Source of the DNA: Moritella sp. F3
GTDB taxonomy: Bacteria > Pseudomonadota > Gammaproteobacteria > Enterobacterales > Moritellaceae
Direction of reading: 5' to 3'
NCBI RefSeq assembly: GCF_015082335.1
Contig: NZ_BLRL01000004.1
Coordinates: 62,001-126,000 of the forward strand
Length of the DNA: 64,000 nt
Part shown: piece by piece, positions 25,471-33,232 of the stretch
Layout of the letters: the number at the start of each line of letters is the position of its first letter
Position numbering within the stretch: position 1 is the first letter of the stretch
The notes under the pieces: generated by a model
Database searches by the model: none
The model's input: the letters and a program-made list of their open reading frames with translations, nothing else
Told to the model about the DNA's origin: nothing
Made by a program: the position numbers and the translations under genes

Positions 25471-26760
25471 TTAGCGCAGCGTCACGCCATTATTTAGGTC
25501 GATAAGCTTACTTAGTACTTTATCACCATCCATGCGGATGCCGTTGTGTTCGAATTCTGACGTTAACCAGTATTTGAGGTTATTAACGCGCGCGGCGGTT
25601 TCTAGGCTGTATTGCATTTCTACATACATGTCTTCGCTATAGATAGCTGCTGCTACTGGTACTTGGTTGTTTTTAAGGACATTAAGATCGTAAAGATCTG
25701 ACCAATCTTGTTTACCTGCCAACTGTTGCGCCGCTGCTTGCAGTGGTTTTAAGTTATTAAATTGTTCGAACATCCACGGATAAATCATTTCGCCAGTAAA
25801 TAAGAACGGCTGGCCGGGCTTATAATTAAATTCATCATGATCAGCACGAACAGTATGCGCAGCCCAATTTGATGCTTGCTGCTGGCAATAGATCGATTCG
25901 TGCAGCACGGCAAATATCGGGTTGGTATTGAAATCAAGGAATTGACAGAACTGCGCTAAGAACAGTGGATTGACTTGTGTGCCAGTCGGCGTGGTGATAA
26001 GTGCTTGTTCAAGTAAATAATAAACCGCTTCAGGGCCTTCTTCCATACCAATGTTAACACCAAGTAGTTGCAACATTTCAACGGTCAGTTTCTCGCCTGT
26101 CGCAAGATAAGTATCGTGTTCACTAAGATGTGTCGCTAATGCAGTTACAAGATCTTGTGCGTCATTAAAACGACTAAAGAAATCATTGTTTTTTGCTAAT
26201 ACACGTTTATAAGTTGCTTGATAAACTTCTGTAGCTGGGCGCGTTAGTGATGGTAATCCGCCAGTCACAAAAGCTTGTGTTAAACCTTCTGGTGCGGCAG
26301 TTAGATAACGTAATACACAGAAACCACCAAAGCTTTGGCCGATGATGCTCCAGGTATTAAACGGTGATAATTGTGCGCGGATAGCTTCAGCATCACGGAC
26401 AATATTATCAGCACGGAAATGGGCAAGGTAGTTAGCTTGTTCACTTGGCGTTAAGTGGGCAAGACTGACTGAGCTAATTGGTGTTGATAACCCTGTGCCA
26501 CGCTGATCTAACAGCAATACACGATATTCTTGTAATGCACGCTTGATCCAGCCGCCATTAGCCATCGGGCGTACCGCGCCAAATCCTGGACCACCTTGAA
26601 AATAAACCAAATATGGAAGGTCTTGATCTTGTTTATCTGATGCGACAAGTTCGCGTGCAAATACCTCAACCTTGTCACCGTCAGGTTTGTTGTAATCAAG
26701 TGGCAAGGTGAATGTGTGCTTTTGTGCAACTAAGCCGCTTAATGTGAGATCAATTTTCAT
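25471..26760 (-). CDS. pip: Prolyl aminopeptidase (proline iminopeptidase), S33 alpha/beta hydrolase
   Basis: 429-residue alpha/beta hydrolase that releases N-terminal proline from peptides; probably cytoplasmic since no signal peptide is present. The oxyanion region YFQGGPGFGA and LLLDQRGTGLSTP precede the nucleophile elbow IGQSFGGFC (Ser near residue 142). A catalytic Asp is expected around YSEDMYVEMQYS and the His in SEFEHNGIR near the C-terminus. Length fits the large Aeromonas-type subclass rather than the 310-residue type. Start preceded by AAAGGATT. It is tail-to-tail with dsdC with 8 bp between. Confidence 0.9.
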   Translation of the reverse strand: MKIDLTLSGLVAQKHTFTLPLDYNKPDGDKVEVFARELVASDKQDQDLPYLVYFQGGPGFGAVRPMANGGWIKRALQEYRVLLLDQRGTGLSTPISSVSLAHLTPSEQANYLAHFRADNIVRDAEAIRAQLSPFNTWSIIGQSFGGFCVLRYLTAAPEGLTQAFVTGGLPSLTRPATEVYQATYKRVLAKNNDFFSRFNDAQDLVTALATHLSEHDTYLATGEKLTVEMLQLLGVNIGMEEGPEAVYYLLEQALITTPTGTQVNPLFLAQFCQFLDFNTNPIFAVLHESIYCQQQASNWAAHTVRADHDEFNYKPGQPFLFTGEMIYPWMFEQFNNLKPLQAAAQQLAGKQDWSDLYDLNVLKNNQVPVAAAIYSEDMYVEMQYSLETAARVNNLKYWLTSEFEHNGIRMDGDKVLSKLIDLNNGVTLR

Positions 26761-27000
26761 GGCAATCCTTTGTAATAATAATGTGATTATATAGGTTATT
26801 GTAACCTTACTGCATTAGCTGACCCAAGTATTTATATGACATTACATCGACCGAACTTATATGAATAAATAATGTTTATAATCAATATTAAATAGCGATT
26901 ACTAGGCATTTTTTTGAGTTATATATTTATTCGTGCTCTTTATTTTTATGATGAATTATTGATAATCATCTTTAAGCAGATGTCATATTAGAGGTAAGTC

Positions 27001-27228
27001 ATGGTGTCGAGTACAATATTTCTTGGTCTTTCAACCCAAGTGGGTCATCCAAGTAAAGTGAAAATACCGCATGTGTTAGCACAATATAAAGAAAGAAACT
27101 GCCGTGTCGCGATTGCTGATGGCAGTGTCATCAGTGGTGTTATACCTTTTAAGCAGTTGTATGCACTACAAAAATGGATTGGTGTTAACAACCACCGATT
27201 ACAGCTAGAATGGAATAAGGTGAATTAA
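27001..27228 (+). CDS. Small hypothetical protein (75 aa)
   Basis: Short gene with a strong GAGGTAAG ribosome-binding site just before its ATG. The C-terminal IGVNNHRLQLEWNKVN faintly resembles the I..N...L...W ending of DUF4160-type small proteins, but the match is weak. No signal peptide, cysteine pair or membrane segment. It stands alone between pip and endA, ending 9 bp from the convergent endA stop. Probably real, function unknown. Confidence 0.6.
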   Translation: MVSSTIFLGLSTQVGHPSKVKIPHVLAQYKERNCRVAIADGSVISGVIPFKQLYALQKWIGVNNHRLQLEWNKVN

Positions 27229-27237
27229 TCTATTTAT

Positions 27238-27996
27238 CTACCATAATCCACGATCTAAACAGGCAGATTTAACCACTCGGTTTTCGTTACCTTGTAAGCT
27301 TTCGATTAACTGAGTGCGTCGACATTCGCTGCGAGTCACTGGGTATTGTTTATCCCAAGCTTGCAACTCACGCTTTTGTCTACCGATGTTGTATTTAGGG
27401 TAAGCTGATTCCATATACAGATACGCGCGAGCTATTTCACCTTTAGCGTAGTTTGGTGGTTGTACAGTTTTATTGTTAATTTTGATGGGACAGCTGCCGA
27501 ATTGGTTCTTCTCTGCTGATACCTGAGATGCAAAGTTATAGTTACTGCGTAGGGCGTTTACCGCACCTATCGCAGGGTAGAGATTGTACATATCCGCTTG
27601 CATATAACGGTAAGGGATATTGAGTTTTTCAGCACAACGACGGCCTTTAAAGCTCTTGCCTTTACTGTTTACACACGCATTATCACCTTCACGCCATTCT
27701 TTAAAATTACGCCCGAAGTTCTCCGCAGGGACGACATGTTCCCATTCCACTTTTGCTTGACGCTTTACATGTTTTGTTGATGTAAAACCATTGTGGTCAG
27801 TGATCTTTTTTTGCTTATTAAAATCGGCCTGACAATAGATAGTCAGTTTCGGTACTTGCGTGTAAACCTCTCGCTCAAGCATTTTTTTAGCTTTGCTGAA
27901 AGATTGGTTAGTTTGATTGCCGTTATCAGACGCATAGGAGAACGAAGGGATTAACAATGCGGTTGATATAACTACAGTACTTATCTGTTTTAGCAT
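27238..27996 (-). CDS. endA: Endonuclease I, secreted/periplasmic DNase
   Basis: 252 residues with a signal peptide (MLKQISTVVISTALLIPSFSYA). The His-Me finger nuclease core is KVEWEHVVPAENFGR, with the catalytic His in the EHVVPA motif, followed by GRRCAEKLNIPYRYMQADMYNLYPAIGAVNALRSNYNF, which is the usual continuation in EndA/Dns/Vvn. Eight cysteines in the mature protein would form disulfides in the periplasm. The family cuts double-stranded DNA non-specifically. It sits near sprT and rsmE as in E. coli. Confidence 0.95.
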   Translation of the reverse strand: MLKQISTVVISTALLIPSFSYASDNGNQTNQSFSKAKKMLEREVYTQVPKLTIYCQADFNKQKKITDHNGFTSTKHVKRQAKVEWEHVVPAENFGRNFKEWREGDNACVNSKGKSFKGRRCAEKLNIPYRYMQADMYNLYPAIGAVNALRSNYNFASQVSAEKNQFGSCPIKINNKTVQPPNYAKGEIARAYLYMESAYPKYNIGRQKRELQAWDKQYPVTRSECRRTQLIESLQGNENRVVKSACLDRGLW

Positions 27997-28167
27997 TACA
28001 GGCTACTCCGGGGTGATAATTCAACAGTGTAGCATAGCTAAAACAAGACGATAGTGGCGTGGGGATGAGTTTTTTGGCGGCTGTTTAATACGTTTGATAG
28101 GTGGTCTAGATTAGATCTTATTGAGATATAACAATGCAGGGTAAAGCGAGGGCTAAAAAGCAGGCAT

Positions 28168-28196
28168 AAAAAAAGAGCAGAAGATAACAACTGCCC
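28168..28196 (-). terminator. Rho-independent terminator after the 76-aa gene
   Basis: On the minus strand gggcag/ctgctc pair over 6 bp (one G-U) with a 10-nt loop, followed by seven U (28168-28174). It is placed just after the stop of the gene at 28220. Confidence 0.7.
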
Positions 28197-28219
28197 TTAA
28201 GATTAGTTTTCGAAGTGGG

Positions 28220-28450
28220 CTAGTTTGCGCGAGAAGCCGCGTAACGCACTGCGATATCTGAATCTAATAACATTTTTTCTTTTAACACACCGGACTTTGC
28301 CATGAAAATACGCTGAGAAATAGATAAAGCACTCAGGTCGAGATTGCGAGCTATTTGCTCTGCTTGACTTGTGTTGCGCTTTAAAACTGCTGTTATCAGT
28401 TTTTCCATTTCATAATCGGTTGATTTCGCAGTATCTAACGTGTGAGTCAT
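28220..28450 (-). CDS. Small hypothetical protein (76 aa)
   Basis: Acidic-to-neutral, largely alpha-helical by composition, with a heptad-like run MEKLITAVLKRNTSQAEQIARNLDLSALSISQRIFMAKSG. The AEQIARNLDLSALSISQRI segment could form helix-turn-helix-like helices, but no DNA-binding family is recognised. It has its own terminator and lies between endA and sprT. Likely a true gene because of the terminator and clean frame; function unknown. Confidence 0.55.
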   Translation of the reverse strand: MTHTLDTAKSTDYEMEKLITAVLKRNTSQAEQIARNLDLSALSISQRIFMAKSGVLKEKMLLDSDIAVRYAASRAN

Positions 28451-28602
28451 AACCTATATTTCCTAATCACAATGGTATGTATAGGGTTATTTTATCTGAT
28501 GAAATTAGATAAATACACCTATATAAGTTAATTTTTCAGATTATTATCAAACAAGTTGTCACTTCTTCAGGCTTAAGTTAACTTATTGTTATTAAGTATG
28601 AT

Positions 28603-29118
28603 TTAATATTTTATGGTTAAACTTTTCTTGCATAAACGACAAATATATTTGATGTTGTCACGTATAATTTTATTATGACGTCGAATCGTCAGTTGATGGT
28701 CTGTGCACTGACAAGCATAGGTAAAAGTTTTGCCTTTCACGCTGGCGACATCGTATTGGTGTGTCGTTTTGGCTACGAGATCAAATATTTGATTCATGAT
28801 TTGCTGCCACTCTTTCCCATGTGGTTTTGTTCGACCGTAAAGTTGATACGTTAATAGGTGAGCAACTTCATGCGGGACTGTGTGCGTTATAAAGTGTTGT
28901 TGGTTTTCTTGCAATAAAATAGGGTTAAAGCGTAATTCATTCGTTTGTAATCTGGCGCTGCCAGCGGCTTTACCACGTTGCTTGAAATTAATAATAGGGC
29001 GGGGGAAAGTTCGGTTTAAGCGTTGTTCGGCTTGCTGATAGCAGGTGCTGATCTTATCTAATACTAATTGTTCTAGCATTTTGGTTGTTAAGTTTGCTTG
29101 CTGTAAGTCGTCAGACAT
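28603..29118 (-). CDS. sprT: SprT-like zinc metalloprotease
   Basis: 171 residues. The zinc protease motif HEVAH lies in HTVPHEVAHLLTYQLYGRTKPHGKEW, with a third ligand probably His in KPHGKEW. The C-terminal part has paired cysteines (YACQC and YICRLCKK), forming a second zinc-binding site as in SprT/Spartan-like proteins. E. coli SprT sits beside endA, as here. The family is implicated in DNA-protein crosslink processing in eukaryotes; the bacterial role is unclear. Cytoplasmic. Confidence 0.88.
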   Translation of the reverse strand: MSDDLQQANLTTKMLEQLVLDKISTCYQQAEQRLNRTFPRPIINFKQRGKAAGSARLQTNELRFNPILLQENQQHFITHTVPHEVAHLLTYQLYGRTKPHGKEWQQIMNQIFDLVAKTTHQYDVASVKGKTFTYACQCTDHQLTIRRHNKIIRDNIKYICRLCKKSLTIKY

Positions 29119-29130
29119 TATCGATATCTA

Positions 29131-29170
29131 TAAAAAAGGCGCTTTGGTTAAATTACCAAAAGCGCCCCTT
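29131..29170 (-). terminator. Rho-independent terminator after metK
   Basis: On the minus strand an 11-bp stem (ggcgctttggt/accaaagcgcc, one bulged base) is followed by six U, downstream of the metK stop and just before the sprT start. Confidence 0.85.
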
Positions 29171-29176
29171 ACTGTC

Positions 29177-29230
29177 TAATTAAAAGCTATCAACTATCTA
29201 ATTAGAAGTTATCAACTACCTAATTAAAAG
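29177..29230. repeat. 22-bp tandem repeat in the metK 3' region
   Basis: Two adjacent units at 29177-29198 and 29199-29220 agree at 19 of 22 positions (taattaaaagctatcaac-type sequence). A third copy begins at 29221 with a matching first 11 bases before running into the metK stop area. They lie between the metK stop codon and its terminator. Confidence 0.8.
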
Positions 29231-29240
29231 CGAGTGTTGA

Positions 29241-30392
29241 TTAAAGACCTGCTGCATCACGTAGGATTTCAGCTTTATCTGTCGCTTCCCAAGAGAATTC
29301 GCTACGACCGAAGTGACCATAAGCAGCCGTATTTTGGTAAATAGGGCGTTTAAGATCTAGCATTTCGATTAGGCCGTGTGGACGTAACTCGAAATGTTCG
29401 CGAACTAGTTTAGTCAGTAGTTCTTCACTTACTTTACCAGTGCCGAATGTTTCAACTGAGATTGACGTTGGTTCAGCAACACCGATAGCATAAGAAACTT
29501 GGATTTCACAACGGTCAGCTAGACCAGCCGCTACGATGTTTTTAGCTACATAACGTGCTGCGTATGCTGCTGAACGATCTACTTTTGATGGATCTTTACC
29601 AGAGAATGCACCGCCACCGTGACGAGCCATGCCGCCGTATGTATCTACGATGATTTTACGACCAGTTAGACCACAATCGCCTACTGGGCCGCCGATAACA
29701 AAACGGCCTGTTGGGTTAATGAAGAATTTAGTGTCTTTCGTTAACCATTGCTCAGGTAGTACTGGCTTGATGATCGTTTCCATTACAGCTTCAACAAGAT
29801 CTGCTTGTTTGATATCTTCAGAATGCTGAGTTGAAAGAACAACTGCATCGATACCAACAATCTTACCGTCGTCATAAGCAAATGTGATTTGGCTTTTTGC
29901 ATCAGGGCGTAACCATGGCAGTGTACCACTTTTACGAACTTCAGCTTGGCGTTTAACCAGTTTGTGAGAGTAAGTAATAGGAGCAGGCATTAACTCTTCA
30001 GTTTCATTGTTTGCATAACCAAACATTAGACCTTGGTCGCCAGCGCCTTGTTCTAGTGGATCTTCACGGTCAACACCTTGATTAATATCAGGAGACTGTT
30101 TACCGATGGTGTTTAATACTGCACAAGAATCAGCATCAAAACCCATTTCTGAGTTGATGTAACCGATTTCACGAACTGTCTTACGGGTGATTTCTTCAAT
30201 ATCAACCCAAGCGTCAGTCGTTACTTCACCGCCAACCATAACCATACCGGTTTTAACATAAGTCTCACAGGCTACGCGTGCTTTAGGGTCTTGAGCGATG
30301 ATTGCATCAAGTACAGCATCGGAGATTTGGTCTGCAATTTTATCAGGATGACCTTCTGATACTGACTCAGAGGTAAACAAATGTTTAGCCAT
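29241..30392 (-). CDS. metK: S-adenosylmethionine synthetase
   Basis: Makes S-adenosylmethionine from methionine and ATP; tetrameric cytoplasmic enzyme. The start is set at the ATG at 30392 because [18 protein letters not shown] is the invariant family N-terminus; an upstream in-frame extension of 10 residues is unlikely. The 383-residue length equals E. coli MetK. Signature segments include [27 protein letters not shown] and [23 protein letters not shown] tandem MetJ-like operator candidate lies 59-82 bp upstream. A terminator follows. Confidence 0.97.
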   Translation of the reverse strand: MAKHLFTSESVSEGHPDKIADQISDAVLDAIIAQDPKARVACETYVKTGMVMVGGEVTTDAWVDIEEITRKTVREIGYINSEMGFDADSCAVLNTIGKQSPDINQGVDREDPLEQGAGDQGLMFGYANNETEELMPAPITYSHKLVKRQAEVRKSGTLPWLRPDAKSQITFAYDDGKIVGIDAVVLSTQHSEDIKQADLVEAVMETIIKPVLPEQWLTKDTKFFINPTGRFVIGGPVGDCGLTGRKIIVDTYGGMARHGGGAFSGKDPSKVDRSAAYAARYVAKNIVAAGLADRCEIQVSYAIGVAEPTSISVETFGTGKVSEELLTKLVREHFELRPHGLIEMLDLKRPIYQNTAAYGHFGRSEFSWEATDKAEILRDAAGL

Positions 30393-30450
30393 GGTTCTAA
30401 TTCTCTCTCTATATTTAAACACAACCGACGTAATATACGTTCATATGTGT

Positions 30451-30474
30451 AGAAGTTTTAACATCTAGACGGCT
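30451..30474. promoter_or_regulatory. Tandem MetJ-like boxes upstream of metK
   Basis: Three consecutive 8-mers agaagttt, taacatct and agacggct match the met box AGACGTCT at 6, 5 and 7 of 8 positions. Directly repeated 8-bp boxes are the way MetJ binds its operators, and metK is a MetJ target in E. coli. The spacing of 59-82 bp from the start codon fits a promoter-overlapping operator. Confidence 0.55.
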
Positions 30475-30714
30475 ATTCTAATCTATTTTGCCGGTATTAA
30501 GATAGACCCTAGGTCATATTTATTATGAAAATTGTTTAAATTCACTATTTTCAATGGAATTTTATTTATGTATATATGTTATAAACAGGCAATATGAAGT
30601 AGCATAGTGCTAAAGTATTAAAAGTATGAAGTGACGGCATTTTTTTAACTGAAAATAAATGTTCGTTTACTATCATTACATGTAACTACACTCATTTGCA
30701 TTGGGAAGAATAAA

Positions 30715-31251
30715 GTGTCATTGAAAAAATCATTAATTATTACTGCAGGATTATTAGCGAGCTTTAGTAGTGCAGCATCAAACGTTTCGCTTGCGTTCAA
30801 TAACGACAATATTGTGTTAGGTTATGATATTGAATTGCAAGAAGCACTGAAAGTTAAAGGTGATTTCCTACAGACTATCGATAATGGTTATACCGTTGAT
30901 ACTGGTCTTTATGCATTTCAGGATGCAGGTGCGACATTCTTTGAGCTTGGTGCTAAAGCAATGCGAATGGATAATGATAATGGCGATGGTTATGCATTAG
31001 CATTTGGTGGTTTAGGTGGGTTACGTTTAACTGAAGAGTTTAGCTTAGAAGCTGAATTTCATTATAGCCCTGAAATATTAGCATTTGGTGATACAGAAAA
31101 TTACTCGCAGTGGGTTTTCCGTGCGAGTTATGCGTTAATACCAACGGCAACTTTATTTGCTGAGTATAACTACACCACAGTTGATTACGATAACATGCCT
31201 GAAGAACGTCTAACAAGTGACTTTCTATTTGGTCTAGCGTGGGTATTCTAA
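30715..31251 (+). CDS. YfaZ-like outer-membrane beta-barrel protein
   Basis: 178 residues with a GTG start preceded by GGGAAGAA. Signal peptide ends near ASFSSAA. The mature protein is a run of short amphipathic strands ending in FLFGLAWVF, the terminal aromatic typical of barrel proteins. The pattern NVSLAFNNDNIVLGYDIEL plus LEAEFHYSPEILAFGDTENYSQW fits the YfaZ family of unknown function. A terminator follows. It sits alone between metK and clcA. Confidence 0.78.
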   Translation: MSLKKSLIITAGLLASFSSAASNVSLAFNNDNIVLGYDIELQEALKVKGDFLQTIDNGYTVDTGLYAFQDAGATFFELGAKAMRMDNDNGDGYALAFGGLGGLRLTEEFSLEAEFHYSPEILAFGDTENYSQWVFRASYALIPTATLFAEYNYTTVDYDNMPEERLTSDFLFGLAWVF

Positions 31252-31286
31252 GTATTTAAACTTAGTTCCTCGTTAATAACACGTAC

Positions 31287-31313
31287 AAAAGCACCCTAGA
31301 AGGTGCTTTTGTT
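31287..31313 (+). terminator. Rho-independent terminator after the YfaZ-like gene
   Basis: aaaagcacc pairs with ggtgctttt (9 bp, 31287-31310), followed by a short U-rich stretch. The A-run on the other arm would let it act for clcA as well. Confidence 0.85.
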
Positions 31314-31361
31314 GTTTCTGGGGTATTAACTTAATCTTGATTGGGTATTTGGGAACCGTTC

Positions 31362-32759
31362 TTATGACTGTATTACCTTATCTTTGTCATCGGCAATGGG
31401 TTCTTTAGGTAACGACAGTTTTAATAATTCAGCATAAAGTGGTTTACCACCGATAGCCTGGGCGACAAACGTAGCACCAAGGCAAGTGATAAGTAAGGGT
31501 AATATAAGCTCGTAACTGTCAGTCATTTCCACCACTAATACTATCCCTGTTACAGGCGCTCTGACTGTTGCAGCAAATAGTGCCCCCATACCTGCTATTG
31601 CATAAACAGTTGGTTCGGCGACAAAACTGGGGAATAAATCTGCTGCCACAACGCCAAAGGCTAAGCCAAATAAAGTGCCTAAGGTGAGCATAGGTGTGAA
31701 GACGCCACCAGGTGCGCCAGAAGCAAAGCAAGCAATGGTACCGAATAAACGGATCACGAACAGACCCACTAAAATAGCCCAAGTACTAGGTTCTTGGATC
31801 ATTCTAATCATCAAATCACGGCCATTACCTGCGGTGTCAGGGGCGAACGACTGTAGTAGTGAAAACAAGCAACCAAACAAAATACCGGTAATAATAATCC
31901 GGCTCATCTTATTATTCTGCTTTCGTTTCAACAATTTAGTACTGCTGATTATCCAACGATTGAAATACACCCCGATGACACCAAAAATACTGCCTAATAA
32001 TAGAAATAACCACAGTGAAGTCAGTGGTGGCACATCAAAGTGTACAAGGGGCATGACGGCATCTTGGCCATGAAAAGCGCGCATGACAATGGTTGCCATC
32101 GCCGCAGCGAGCGTCACACATTTTATCGAGGTCATGTTGTAGCGAAAATGCGGGCGCATCTCTTCAATCACAAATAAGATACCAGCGAGTGGGGCGTTAA
32201 ATACTGCGGCAAGACCAGCCGCTGCCCCAGCTGCCACAAGTATGTGGGTAGAATTAGTATAGCGTTTAGCAGTATCGGCAAACATACGGCCAACAGTACC
32301 GCCTATTTGTATAGCTGGACCAGCACGGCCGAAAATCATTCCTGAAGCAATCGCTAATGTTCCCGCGACTAATTTTACCGGTAATAAACGTCGCCAGCGA
32401 ATGTCATACATATCATCAAGCGCACCTTCAATATGCGTAATGCCACTACCAGATGCTTCGGGGGCAAAACGTAAGGTCAGCCAAAAAGAAAAGCCAACCA
32501 TGGCCCCGCTTAGTAACATGATCAACAGTACGTTGAGACTCGTCGGCAGGTCTAAAGGATTGAATACTTGTAATCGTTGGCTATTAGTCCAGAGTATGGC
32601 GGCTTCAAATAAGGCGATCATTAAGCCGGTAATACCACCGACTAGCGCTGAAATGATTGGTAATACAATATAGTCATGTTTGGCTGAAAGTAATTTGGGG
32701 CTGGTGCGGTGTTTACGTAATGCGGTTTTTAAAAATGTGAGATTGGGTGATTTAGCCAT
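31362..32759 (-). CDS. clcA: ClC-family chloride transporter, gating glutamate replaced by alanine
   Basis: 465-residue inner-membrane protein with some ten or more hydrophobic helices, clearly homologous to E. coli ClcA: GSGITHIEG, NAPLAGILFVIEEMRPHFRY, GAPGGVFTPMLTLGT and GGKPLYAEL. The start at 32759 (MAKSPN) is favoured over a 12-residue extension. The second selectivity loop reads GRAGPAIQIGG where E. coli has GREGPTVQIGG, so the external gating glutamate (E148) is Ala146. The proton-path glutamate in IEEMRP (E203) and the chloride-coordinating tyrosine in KPLY (Y445) remain. In E. coli the E148A change uncouples proton from chloride movement. It may therefore conduct chloride passively; this is inferred. 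Confidence 0.9.
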   Translation of the reverse strand: MAKSPNLTFLKTALRKHRTSPKLLSAKHDYIVLPIISALVGGITGLMIALFEAAILWTNSQRLQVFNPLDLPTSLNVLLIMLLSGAMVGFSFWLTLRFAPEASGSGITHIEGALDDMYDIRWRRLLPVKLVAGTLAIASGMIFGRAGPAIQIGGTVGRMFADTAKRYTNSTHILVAAGAAAGLAAVFNAPLAGILFVIEEMRPHFRYNMTSIKCVTLAAAMATIVMRAFHGQDAVMPLVHFDVPPLTSLWLFLLLGSIFGVIGVYFNRWIISSTKLLKRKQNNKMSRIIITGILFGCLFSLLQSFAPDTAGNGRDLMIRMIQEPSTWAILVGLFVIRLFGTIACFASGAPGGVFTPMLTLGTLFGLAFGVVAADLFPSFVAEPTVYAIAGMGALFAATVRAPVTGIVLVVEMTDSYELILPLLITCLGATFVAQAIGGKPLYAELLKLSLPKEPIADDKDKVIQS

Positions 32760-32910
32760 TTTCTTGTGCCACCTGTTCGAGTGATAAGAATGCAAATAGC
32801 TCGTATCGAGTTGTAAAAACTAGGCGTTAGCGCAAGGTAATATAGCGGAGTTATCGCGTTATTTATTATCGTTGTGTAATAGCTTTTAGTTAAATCGTTG
32901 TGGAGGATCA

Positions 32911-32934
32911 ATGCCAAAGCAGTATAACGAATAA
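32911..32934 (+). other. 7-codon mini-ORF with a strong ribosome-binding site
   Basis: ATG at 32911 followed by six sense codons and TAA encodes MPKQYNE. GGAGG lies 5-6 nt before the ATG. It is about 300 bp upstream of tkt and 180 bp upstream of the putative tkt promoter, so it is not obviously a leader peptide of that gene. Confidence 0.3.
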
Positions 32935-33113
32935 ACAGCTTGGATAGTATTTCTTTTTAGATAGCGGTAATAAAAATTAATGGCGATTAAAAAATATTAT
33001 TTCCGTGTGGCGCTCACATAATTACGAATAAAAGCACACGTTAAAATTCGTTTGAGTGCTAAAATGCTTTCATTCGAAACCACTTGTGGTTAGCTTAGAA
33101 TGTTAAAGCGTAA

Positions 33114-33142
33114 TTGCGAAGTTTAAATTCGATAAATATAAA
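33114..33142 (+). promoter_or_regulatory. Candidate sigma70 promoter of tkt
   Basis: TTGCGA and TATAAA elements separated by 17 bp, about 90 bp upstream of the tkt start. Four of six bases match at -35 and five of six at -10. Confidence 0.45.
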
Positions 33143-33232
33143 TAAACTAAAAAAACTTGTTATACATACGATATTTTTATGACAATATAACAGCTTAAAA
33201 GTATTTTAAATTAATTTCAGCAGGAGCAAAAT

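Larger units (their letters stand above)
32796..33232 (+). promoter_or_regulatory. Region upstream of transketolase
   Basis: 437 bp without an annotated gene. A sigma70-like promoter is visible: TTGCGA (33114-33119), a 17-bp spacer, then TATAAA (33137-33142). A mini reading frame of 7 codons (32911-32934) has a near-ideal GGAGG ribosome-binding site. The tkt start has AGGAG 6-7 bp upstream. I see no RNA gene. Confidence 0.5.

Noticed and set aside
26955-26973. Fur-box-like sequence near gataatcatc
   Set aside because: Only one half fits well; about 13 of 19 positions match the classical box, which is common in AT-rich DNA.
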